A stretch of 57,870 nt of DNA, taken from the NCBI GenBank assembly GCA_030681895.1, contig JAUXRI010000158.1, forward strand, positions 1 to 57,870, read 5' to 3'. The notes beneath the pieces were generated by a model. That model did no database searches. It saw only the letters and a list, made by a program, of their open reading frames with translations, and had not been told where the DNA came from. Origin of the DNA: Myxococcales bacterium (GTDB taxonomy: Bacteria > Myxococcota > Myxococcia > Myxococcales > Myxococcaceae). The position numbers and the translations under genes were made by a program. Shown here in pieces: positions 51,479-57,870 of the stretch (positions are counted from its first letter, which is position 1; each line of letters opens with the position of its first letter).

Positions 51479-52498
51479 CTAACGCCGTGGCCAGCGACCG
51501 CTGAGTCTTGCTTCGAGTGCCAGCCCTTCGAGCCAGCCCGGACCATCGGGAACGAAGCGCTCTGGTGCCGACAGCACGAGGGCCTCGAGGGCCGTCACCT
51601 CGGCGTCCGCGAGGGCGTCATCGACCGCGACGCCGCGAGGCCCGGGAGTGGACGACGGCACTTCGACCGTGAGCCCCGCCGCCTTCGCGAACGACGCGAG
51701 CAGCAGCCGGCGCAGCCCCTGCTTCGCCAGCGCATCGGCGTCGGGAAGCGCCTGGAGCGCGCGCATCGTCTCGCCATGCGCGTCCATCAGCCTTCGACGC
51801 CGCACGAATGAGCTGAACGTCGCCACCCGCGCGGCGCGTGGAGGCCGGCGTGCCAACGTCGTTGCAGTCTGGAGCGCCAGCACGGCGTCACGCGCCTTCT
51901 GATCGACCACGTTCGAGCGCAGCCACGCCAGGACTTCGGCGCGTCGCATCTCGGACCACCTCGGTGTCGCGTGCACCAGCGCTCGCCACGTTCGCTGCTT
52001 GTAGAAGACGCCACGCGCATGCGCGACGAACGCGGAAGCCTCGCGCCGGGTCAGCACGCGCTGTCGAGCAGCCTCGGCGAGCGTGGCCTCGACGTTCACG
52101 AGCGGCACGGTGAGCGCCTGGTACTTCGAGTCGGCGTCCCCATGCAGCAACACCACGTCGGCGTCGTCGGTGCGGGCTCCCGAGACGTAGTCGCCGGCGA
52201 TGCGCCCGACCGGCAGCATGCCCTCGGCGTGCAATTCGGCGGCACGCAGAGCGCCCATGCTCGAGGCGCCGATGACGTGCACTCCACTCGCGAGGGCCGC
52301 GCGCAGCTCGTGGTGCCAGACCGACGGCACCGCTTCGAACACGCCGTCGATGAGGACGATCACCTTCGGTCGAGACGGCAGCACGCGGAAGACATCACCT
52401 TGTCGCGCGGGCGGCAGATAGCGGGCACGCAGCGTCTTCCGCGCAGTCGCCAGCGGGAGCGTCGGTCCGAGGAACACCACCACGTCACGTGCGCTCAT
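51479..52498 (-). CDS. tfuA: TfuA-like protein, YcaO partner
   Basis: This encodes 339 residues from the ATG at 52498. TfuA landmarks: VVVFLGPTLP at the N-terminus, VIVLIDGVFEAVPSVWHHEL, and the signature GASSMGALRAAEL at 77-89, followed by a D/E-rich segment (GARTDDADVVLLHGDAD). In known systems TfuA helps YcaO to form backbone thioamides, probably by delivering sulfide: methyl-coenzyme M reductase glycine in archaea, thioviridamide-type peptides in bacteria. Its ATG overlaps the stop of a 37-codon micro-ORF that follows ycaO (ATGA). A longer upstream frame is out of keeping with the family. Confidence 0.9.
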   Translation of the reverse strand: MSARDVVVFLGPTLPLATARKTLRARYLPPARQGDVFRVLPSRPKVIVLIDGVFEAVPSVWHHELRAALASGVHVIGASSMGALRAAELHAEGMLPVGRIAGDYVSGARTDDADVVLLHGDADSKYQALTVPLVNVEATLAEAARQRVLTRREASAFVAHARGVFYKQRTWRALVHATPRWSEMRRAEVLAWLRSNVVDQKARDAVLALQTATTLARRPPRAARVATFSSFVRRRRLMDAHGETMRALQALPDADALAKQGLRRLLLASFAKAAGLTVEVPSSTPGPRGVAVDDALADAEVTALEALVLSAPERFVPDGPGWLEGLALEARLSGRWPRR

Positions 52499-52608
52499 CG
52501 CAGCAGCTCCGATTCGTCGAGGCCCAGACCGATGGCCTTCACCACGTGCAGCGGCCGTGCGACGACGCGCGACGACACCGGCCCCGTCAGGTGGGCATGC
52601 GCACTCAT
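52495..52608 (-). CDS. 37-codon micro-ORF derived from the ycaO 3' end
   Basis: This ORF starts at 52608 with an ATG overlapping the ycaO stop (ATGA) and stops at 52495 overlapping the tfuA ATG (ATGA). Its first residues MSA equal the TfuA start. From VSSRVVA onward it repeats the last residues of YcaO (PLHVVKAIGLGLDESELLR), with six codons (VTTAVA in YcaO) replaced by one. It arose by duplication of the ycaO/tfuA junction. It may be a translation relay, a free copy of the YcaO C-terminus, or simply a scar. Confidence 0.55.
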   Translation of the reverse strand: MSAHAHLTGPVSSRVVARPLHVVKAIGLGLDESELLR

Positions 52609-52691
52609 CGCAACAGCTCCGATTCGTCGAGGCCCAGCCCAATCGCCTTCACCACGTGAAGCGGCGCGACGGCGGTCGTGACGGCGACGAC
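52495..52691. repeat. Duplicated ycaO/tfuA junction
   Basis: About 75-95 bases at 52495-52580 are repeated at 52605-52691 with roughly ten substitutions and one internal length difference. Each copy contains the last codons of a YcaO reading frame, the stop, and an overlapping ATG. The differences are partly silent, so the duplication is not brand new. Confidence 0.85.
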
Positions 52692-53600
52692 ACGCGACGA
52701 CACCGCGACGGGCCAGCCCTTCACCGGACGAGCCGACGGGAGCTGCAACGGCGTCATCCGCTCGAAAGAGGCCAGGAGCGAGGCGCCCTGCTCCCGCACG
52801 CCGGTCGCGACATCGTCACGCGCGCCGTGAATCTCGGTGAGCCGTGACTGCGCGGCTTCGAGGAGGGCGGCGGTGAGCGCCTCGTCGGGCGTCCGTCGGC
52901 ACGCGTAGCCAGCCGTCAACGGAACCGACGACTCGTCGCGATCGAAGAGCAACACGCCCGCGAGCGGCAGGGGCTCGAACGCGAGCAGACACGGCACGAC
53001 GGTGAAACCTCGGACTTTGAGCTGCGTCACCAGCCGGGGAGCCCACGACACCAACGTGCGCTCGAGCACGCCCCGGGTCCACCCTCGGGGAATTGCCTGT
53101 GCGAGGACGTGCCGCTCCCAGACTTCCAGCACCGCATGCTCGAGCGCACGCGCGTGCGTGTGATGTGCGCCAAAGCCGTTGCTCGACCACGACGTCGTCG
53201 ACGGCCCGAGCCAGGTCGTGCCTCTCGGCGGGCAGAACACGCGCTCGGCCGCGACCCAGACGTTCGCGCCGTCAGAGAGCCGGGCGCCACGAATCCACGC
53301 GCGCCGCAGCCCGTCGTCGTCGAGCACGAGCCCCTCGAGTTCATCGCCTCGCGCGAACGTCAGCCGCGACAGGTCAGGCCGCTCGGCCGCGAGCAACTCG
53401 GCCGCCTCACCGAGCGCGCTCCACTGCGCGTCGCTCCGAGTCTTCCCCTTCCCCTGCGTCACCTGAAGGACGTGACCAGTCGGGCGGACCGCCGCCATCA
53501 CCTCGACGCCGCACCGGTCCATCGTGGTGACGCGCGCGAGCCGTGAGACGCCGAGCGCGGAAAGCAGAGACGCAGGAGGGCCTGAAGACATCGACGCCAT
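52605..53600 (-). CDS. ycaO: YcaO-family ATP-dependent cyclodehydratase/thioamidase
   Basis: This encodes 331 residues from the ATG at 53600; 53591 is an alternative. ATP/Mg-binding signatures of YcaO: SALGEAAE (Ser61, Glu65, Glu68), RALEHAVLEVWERH (Glu154, Glu159, Glu162-Arg163), and LLEAAQSRLTEIHGARDD near 250. YcaO enzymes activate a backbone amide with ATP to form azolines, or thioamides when paired with TfuA. TfuA lies directly downstream, so thioamidation is favoured. No leader-binding or dehydrogenase gene is nearby. It lies 44 bases after a lipoprotein gene on the same strand. The C-terminus is not the proline-rich tail of azoline-forming members. Confidence 0.9.
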   Translation of the reverse strand: MASMSSGPPASLLSALGVSRLARVTTMDRCGVEVMAAVRPTGHVLQVTQGKGKTRSDAQWSALGEAAELLAAERPDLSRLTFARGDELEGLVLDDDGLRRAWIRGARLSDGANVWVAAERVFCPPRGTTWLGPSTTSWSSNGFGAHHTHARALEHAVLEVWERHVLAQAIPRGWTRGVLERTLVSWAPRLVTQLKVRGFTVVPCLLAFEPLPLAGVLLFDRDESSVPLTAGYACRRTPDEALTAALLEAAQSRLTEIHGARDDVATGVREQGASLLASFERMTPLQLPSARPVKGWPVAVSSRVVAVTTAVAPLHVVKAIGLGLDESELLR

Positions 53601-53644
53601 CGTGCCACGCGAACGCCGCCGGTCTTCCCCTTTCGCCCCCGAGG

Positions 53645-55018
53645 TCACGGCCCTGAGGGGCAGGTACCTTCGCCGGTGATGCGGACCAATCCATTGGGCA
53701 ACGGGATCTGCGTCGGGTCTCCGGGACCTGCCCACGCCGGCAGCTGCGCGGGAAGCGTCGCGAAGGTGTTGCCCACCGACCAGTCGTGGTCGCCGACGTA
53801 GCTGCTGGCGAGCCCGTTCAACATCGTCTGCGAGTTCACCGCGCTGCCGCCTCCGAAGAAGCGGTTGTTGCGCAGGCGGGAAAACTGAACATCGGGCGCT
53901 GCGATCTCAGGCCCGAACCCGCAGCCGGGCGCGGTGTAGCTGTAGATGTCGTTGCCCTCGAGGATCGCGCCATCGCCTCGAAACGGGCCGTTGTTGAGGT
54001 TGCTCCACAGCCACGCGGTACGGCCCTCGGCCACTCCGACGAAGACGCTCCGAGTGACGTAGAGCAGCTCTGCGGGGCCGTCGACCGATTGCGCGCGCAA
54101 GTTGTGGTACCGCGTTCCCTGCACTCGCGAGTCGACGATCGTCATGGGGCCCGCGGTGTTGCGAATGCCCCAACCCTCGACGAAGCCGGTCGCCGCGCGG
54201 GTGGCGCCGCCGTGGAAGAAGTTCGTGTTCGCGATGACGAGGTGCGACGCCGAGCCGAGCCACGTGTACCCGGCGGCGATCACCCTGCAGTGGAGCACCG
54301 CCATGCGCGAGACCGACCCGACGCGAAAGGCCTGGTTCTCTTCTGCAGGGTTCCCGAAGTTCGCCGCACCGTTCAGGTCGACCCCATCGACGATGACGTC
54401 AGTCACCCCGTCGCGAAGCCGCAGCTGCCCGAGACGCCCGCCAGAACGCTGACCCGGCGTGGGGCCTCTGACGCGTATGCGCGAGACCATCGGGTTCGAG
54501 AAGGTGCCGATCTCGAGGTGGCCGATCGAGACCTGCGGCTCGAGGATGACGTCGATGTCGTTCGCAGCGATCGCGACGCCGTTCGTCCAGCTCGCCGTCA
54601 CGCGTACCTGGGTGCCTGCGACCTGCGCCTCGGTGTTGAAGGCGGCTGGCGTCGAGACGCTGACCATTCTCGTCGTCACTGGGGCCGCCGGAGCCTGGAG
54701 CGTGACCCGGGCTCCCCACGGGCCGGCCGCGGTGTGCCAGGGAATCGCCGTGAGGTTGAGCGAAGGGTACCAGGGGTACGCGCCACCGTCGGTCGCGCTG
54801 GAACCGCCAGCAGTCCCGCCTGCGGTGTTGCCGCCTGCGGTGTTGCCTCCTGCGACGTTGCCACCTGCGGCGTTCCCGCCTGCGACGTTGCCACCTGCGA
54901 CGTTGCCACCTGCGGCGTTCCCTCCCGCGGCGCTGCCTGCATCGGCGGCTGGTGTCGGCCCACCGCACGCGGCGAGAAGAAGAACGAGCACCGCAACGAT
55001 TGGGAACCGGAGCATCAT
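53645..55018 (-). CDS. Lipoprotein with right-handed beta-helix-like domain
   Basis: This encodes 457 residues. The signal ends in LLAAC (Cys18), then an AGGNV-type linker to about residue 65. The mature part has regularly spaced short strands (LHCRVIAAGYTWLG, LVIANTNFFHGG, MTIVDSRVQGTRYHNL, RLRNNRFFGGG), typical of parallel beta-helix or pectate-lyase-like folds. It probably lies at the cell surface and binds or cuts a polysaccharide; no catalytic residues can be assigned. It precedes ycaO on the same strand by 44 bases and may share its transcript. Confidence 0.75.
   Translation of the reverse strand: MMLRFPIVAVLVLLLAACGGPTPAADAGSAAGGNAAGGNVAGGNVAGGNAAGGNVAGGNTAGGNTAGGTAGGSSATDGGAYPWYPSLNLTAIPWHTAAGPWGARVTLQAPAAPVTTRMVSVSTPAAFNTEAQVAGTQVRVTASWTNGVAIAANDIDVILEPQVSIGHLEIGTFSNPMVSRIRVRGPTPGQRSGGRLGQLRLRDGVTDVIVDGVDLNGAANFGNPAEENQAFRVGSVSRMAVLHCRVIAAGYTWLGSASHLVIANTNFFHGGATRAATGFVEGWGIRNTAGPMTIVDSRVQGTRYHNLRAQSVDGPAELLYVTRSVFVGVAEGRTAWLWSNLNNGPFRGDGAILEGNDIYSYTAPGCGFGPEIAAPDVQFSRLRNNRFFGGGSAVNSQTMLNGLASSYVGDHDWSVGNTFATLPAQLPAWAGPGDPTQIPLPNGLVRITGEGTCPSGP
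54808..54945 (-). repeat. 15-bp minisatellite encoding AGGN linker
   Basis: About nine in-frame 15-base units encode AGGNV, AGGNA and AGGNT next to the lipobox of the beta-helix lipoprotein. Some neighbouring units are identical, which makes copy-number change plausible. Confidence 0.85.
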
Positions 55019-55099
55019 GCGAGCCTACAAAAGCGGGGGCATGTCGTGCGAGGGAGGCACCTCAGCTCGACACCAGACTCCGAAAGCAGTGTGGCGCGA

Positions 55100-55702
55100 A
55101 TGGGCAAGCCTCTCGTGATCCGACTTCTCACCTCCCTTTTGCTGGCCGCCCTCACCTCGTGCGGCAGAACCGAGCCGCTCGTCGAGACCATCGCCCTCGT
55201 GCTCGACGCAGGGAGCGCCGATGCCGGGCGAGCTGACGCGGGCACCACCGATGCGGGCCGTGACGCAGGGCTCGTCGACGCAGGTATTCCCACCTCGTGC
55301 GCCAATGCGCCGGGGCCGCAGACCGCCCAACGGTGTTCGCAGAAGCTCCGCTTCCTCTCCGTCTCGCGATCGATGCCGAGCTGCTTCGTCGACGTGCGCA
55401 TGAACGTCGGTGACGAAGGCGTGCTCGAGTGGGACTGCGGAACGACGATGGGCCGCGCCGAAGTCCGGTTCCCGCGCGCGCGCTTCACAGGCGTCGTGAG
55501 TGGCGACCTCCTCGAGGTCTGCTTCGGCTCCGAGTTCGACTGGACCGATGGCTGTCGTTGGACGTCGGCGCAGGCCCTTCGCGGCACCCTGACGGCTGGC
55601 GCCATTTTTCGACTCACCTATTCCGAGGCCCCACTGCCGGGCCAGCGCGGCTGCGTCGTTCCCTGCTCGGCGTCGGGCGAGGTGCTCAACCTTGGGCCCT
55701 GA
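55100..55702 (+). CDS. Small lipoprotein with DAG-repeat linker
   Basis: This encodes 200 residues from the ATG at 55100. The signal ends in LTSC (Cys21). A linker of Asp-Ala-Gly repeats (DAGSADAGRADAG) covers about residues 38-66. The mature domain has several cysteines (TSCANA, QRCSQK, PSCFVD, WDCGTT, EVCFGS, DGCRWT, RGCVVPCSA), so it is probably disulfide-linked and exported. No family recognised. Its end overlaps the start of the EamA gene by 11 bases. It is divergent from the beta-helix lipoprotein. Confidence 0.65.
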   Translation: MGKPLVIRLLTSLLLAALTSCGRTEPLVETIALVLDAGSADAGRADAGTTDAGRDAGLVDAGIPTSCANAPGPQTAQRCSQKLRFLSVSRSMPSCFVDVRMNVGDEGVLEWDCGTTMGRAEVRFPRARFTGVVSGDLLEVCFGSEFDWTDGCRWTSAQALRGTLTAGAIFRLTYSEAPLPGQRGCVVPCSASGEVLNLGP

Positions 55703-56552
55703 CACACCACCTCAGCGTTCGCGAGAGACCGGCATCACCGTCGTAGCCGCGGCGGCCTCCTGTTGGGGCACCTGGCCGCTCTTCGTTCGCCACGGCGGTC
55801 AAACGGGGCTCGTCGTCGGCTTCCTCACGATGGCGGTGATGGCGCTGCCGGCGCTCCTGCTCGTTCGCCGGCTCCGCTTCGACGACAAGGGTGCGCTGGT
55901 GGCATTGCTCGTCGTGGGTGTCGCCGACGCGGCCAACGTCGCGCTGTACTTCTCGGCGCTGGAGCAAGGGCCCGTGGTCGTCGCGGTGTTGACGCACTAC
56001 CTGGCGCCGCTGTTGGTCGCCCTCACCGCTCCGTTGCTGCTGAAGGAGCGCCGCTCACGCCGAGCGCTCTGGGCGCTGCCGATCATCCTCTTCGGCCTGT
56101 GGCTCGTGTTGCCGGGCGCGGACCAGCCGGGCTCTGCGTGGAACGCGGGGCTGCTCGGGAGCGCCTCAGCGCTGTTCTACGCCGCGATGGTGCTGGCCAG
56201 TCGGCGCGCTGCGGTCTCGTTCACTCCTCTCGCGGTGACGTCGTTCCACGCGGTCGTGTCGGCGGCCCTGCTCCTCATCGTCTTTCGGGAACGCGCCGTG
56301 CCCACGCAGCTCGATGGCGGCGTCGCGCTGCTGCTGGTTGGCGCCACCCTCAATGGCCTGGTGGGGTCCTTCCTCTTCAACTTCGGGCTGCCCCGCATCG
56401 GCGCGCAGCTGACCGGCGTGCTCACCTACCTCGAGCCCGTCGTCGCGGCCGTGCTGGGCGTCCTGGTGCTCCACGAGGCCGCGACCGTGTCGAGCGCCGT
56501 TGGCCTGTTGGTGATGATCAGCGCCGGCGCCTGGATCGCCGTCGAGCGGTGA
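55692..56552 (+). CDS. EamA/DMT family transporter
   Basis: This encodes 286 residues with ten predicted membrane helices in two EamA halves (TVVAAAASCWGTWPLFVRHG at the start, GLVGSFLFNFGLPRIGAQLTGVLTYLEPVVAAVLGVLVLHE in the second). These are drug/metabolite exporters; the substrate cannot be predicted. The start is probably the TTG at 55692, because no ATG or GTG precedes the first helix. This overlaps the end of the lipoprotein gene by 11 bases and suggests coupling. Confidence 0.85.
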   Translation: MGPDTPPQRSRETGITVVAAAASCWGTWPLFVRHGGQTGLVVGFLTMAVMALPALLLVRRLRFDDKGALVALLVVGVADAANVALYFSALEQGPVVVAVLTHYLAPLLVALTAPLLLKERRSRRALWALPIILFGLWLVLPGADQPGSAWNAGLLGSASALFYAAMVLASRRAAVSFTPLAVTSFHAVVSAALLLIVFRERAVPTQLDGGVALLLVGATLNGLVGSFLFNFGLPRIGAQLTGVLTYLEPVVAAVLGVLVLHEAATVSSAVGLLVMISAGAWIAVER

Positions 56553-56555
56553 GCG

Positions 56556-57870
56556 TCAGGGCGCGGGCTGCGGCTGCGCGGCCGGATCGGTCGCCGGTGT
56601 CGACTCCCCCGTCGGCGCCGCGTCCACCGGCTGGGTCGCGACCGTCTCGCTCTTCTTGCCCTTGAACTCGTAGCCGATCTCGACGTCGACGACGAAGCCG
56701 AGCTGGCTGTCGTACCGCCGCACTTCGGGGTTCAGCCGGAACGTCTGGTACGCGCGCCCGTTCACGAAGAGGAACGGGAGGATCTTCAGCCGCGCTCCCG
56801 CATAGAAGACCGTGTCGGGCGTCTGCGGATCGATCCGGAAGATGGACGCGGCCGAGGTGATGCCGCGTTTGTAGTAGCTGCCGAAGATCTGGAAGAAGTC
56901 GAGCACCGGCACCTCGAGGTGCGCGATGAGGTTGGTGTTGGGCAGGTTCGACACGCCCTCGGCGGCCAGCGTCAGGCCCACCTTCCCGGGGATGCCCCAG
57001 CTCGCCTCGACGTAGTACCCGAGCCGCTGGCCGAGCCCGCGATCCATCACCACCTGCTGCCGCGTGAGGGCGTTGCGCGACGCCTGCCCCGGAGCTTCTT
57101 CACTGGCGAAGATGAAGCGCTCGATCTCGTAGAAGGTGTCGAAGTAGCTGGGCATGTACCGGCTGCCCAACACGCGGAACTCGCCCACCACCCGGAACGC
57201 GTTGACGATGTCGGTGCCGACGTTGAAGCGGCCGAGCAGCCCTGCCGTGAAGCCCCCGTCGCCGCCGATGAGCATCGAGTAATCGACGTAGGGCTTGAGG
57301 TCGACGTTGCTCGTCTTCAGCACCTTCACCTCGGCGTCGACGCCGATGAGGCCCACCGGTCGCGCGGTCGAGAGCAGCCGCCCTTGGGCGTCGATCTGCC
57401 GCAGCCCGCTCGTCGCGTCGGTCGTCAGCTGGTACGGCGCGCGCCAATCGGTTGCCCCGCTGACGCCCACCGACAGCGTCTTCGCGAGCAGGTTCTCGCT
57501 CTTGAAGAACGAGAGCGGCTTGATGAAGGCGATGCCGGCCAGGGTGTTCCACTCGAGCAGATCGTTGGTGAAGAGCTCGAACCCGCCGAAGTCGTTGTAG
57601 GCGTCGACCTGCGCCGAAGCGCGCGGGTAGTCGATGTCGATGTTCGGGGCGTAGCGGCGAACCAGCGCGCCGTGGCCGATGGTCGACGCGTAGCGCTGGC
57701 CCGCCGAGATGTAGAGCGGGTCTTCCTTGCGCCCCCACGTCACGTATTTCAGCACGCGCCCGAAGTCGTGAACGCTGTCCCAGTCTTCGGTGCGCAGGCG
57801 GCCCAGGCGACGCGTGAGCAGCGGAGCGCCGGTCTCGTCGACCGCGAAGTTCACCAGCTCGAGCCGCAGG
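56556..57870 (-). CDS. Outer-membrane beta-barrel protein (5' end outside window)
   Basis: The frame is open to the right edge (upstream codons read LRLEL), so at least 437 residues are present and the signal peptide is missing. The sequence alternates hydrophobic and polar residues in long strands (YPRASAQVDAYNDFGGFELF, VDLKPYVDYSMLIGG, YYVEASWGIPGKVGLTLAAEG, LGFVVDVEIGYEF) with aromatic girdle residues. The C-terminus is a Pro/Ala-rich tail (PATDPAAQPQPAP). It is predicted to be an outer-membrane porin or assembly-type barrel of unknown specificity. Its stop is three bases from the end of the convergent EamA gene. Confidence 0.75.
   Translation of the reverse strand, partial: LRLELVNFAVDETGAPLLTRRLGRLRTEDWDSVHDFGRVLKYVTWGRKEDPLYISAGQRYASTIGHGALVRRYAPNIDIDYPRASAQVDAYNDFGGFELFTNDLLEWNTLAGIAFIKPLSFFKSENLLAKTLSVGVSGATDWRAPYQLTTDATSGLRQIDAQGRLLSTARPVGLIGVDAEVKVLKTSNVDLKPYVDYSMLIGGDGGFTAGLLGRFNVGTDIVNAFRVVGEFRVLGSRYMPSYFDTFYEIERFIFASEEAPGQASRNALTRQQVVMDRGLGQRLGYYVEASWGIPGKVGLTLAAEGVSNLPNTNLIAHLEVPVLDFFQIFGSYYKRGITSAASIFRIDPQTPDTVFYAGARLKILPFLFVNGRAYQTFRLNPEVRRYDSQLGFVVDVEIGYEFKGKKSETVATQPVDAAPTGESTPATDPAAQPQPAP

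Overview
The window is GC-rich DNA with closely packed genes. It looks like a chromosomal segment from a myxobacterium (Myxococcota, probably Cystobacterineae, by inference). The signs are Ala/Gly/Asn (AGGN-type) linkers after lipoprotein signals, a MYXO-CTERM-like C-terminal sorting signal, FHA proteins, sigma-54 activators with and without a receiver domain, and a large type II secretion (T2SS) operon. I found no rRNA, tRNA, CRISPR array, transposase or phage gene. No stretch longer than 300 bases lacks a gene.

Layout. 1-6.6 kb: a surface di-haem cytochrome/beta-propeller gene cut by the left edge, a small NTF2-like lipoprotein, a membrane TPR protein with an in-frame amber codon near its probable start, and a coupled pair (cyclic-nucleotide-binding protein, membrane NTF2-like protein). 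6.7-12.9 kb: a large FHA membrane protein divergent from tldD-tldE and a ParB-like gene. 12.9-15.9 kb: a Cys/Asp-rich lipoprotein and an NtrC-type response regulator. 15.9-18.5 kb (minus strand): a crotonase and two tandem paralogues of unknown family. 18.6-21.8 kb: an unknown gene plus a kinase / small protein / acyl-CoA dehydrogenase set that matches the lvaABC logic of 4-hydroxyacyl-CoA breakdown. 21.8-23.1 kb: a secreted alpha/beta hydrolase with a MYXO-CTERM tail.

23.3-38.3 kb holds a complete T2SS operon in the order gspC, gspC, D, E, F, small ORF, G, small ORF, H, I, J, K, L, M, N. A close match to a sigma-54 promoter lies just before the first gspC. A two-FHA sigma-54 activator is encoded about 2 kb after the operon and is a natural candidate regulator. 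The prepilin peptidase gene is not in the window. Between the operon and the activator are a Sel1-like gene and a winged-helix/nucleotidyltransferase pair with an inverted-repeat operator inside its own promoter.

42-50.5 kb: an ECF sigma factor, a four-cysteine protein, a fusA of the mitochondrial/spd type, an acyl-CoA synthetase, a lipoprotein followed by three 79-bp tandem repeats, a TSUP permease and a metallophosphoesterase. 50.5-55.0 kb (minus strand): a lipoprotein, ycaO, a 37-codon micro-ORF created by duplication of the ycaO end, tfuA, and an EEP-family hydrolase. YcaO plus TfuA is the known pair for backbone thioamidation, but no precursor peptide is visible here, so the target is open. 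The window ends with a small lipoprotein, an EamA exporter and an outer-membrane protein cut by the right edge.

The most promising leads are the ycaO/micro-ORF/tfuA operon, the two unreported-looking small membrane ORFs that flank gspG, the winged-helix/nucleotidyltransferase module, the lvaABC-like set, and the amber codon at 3279.
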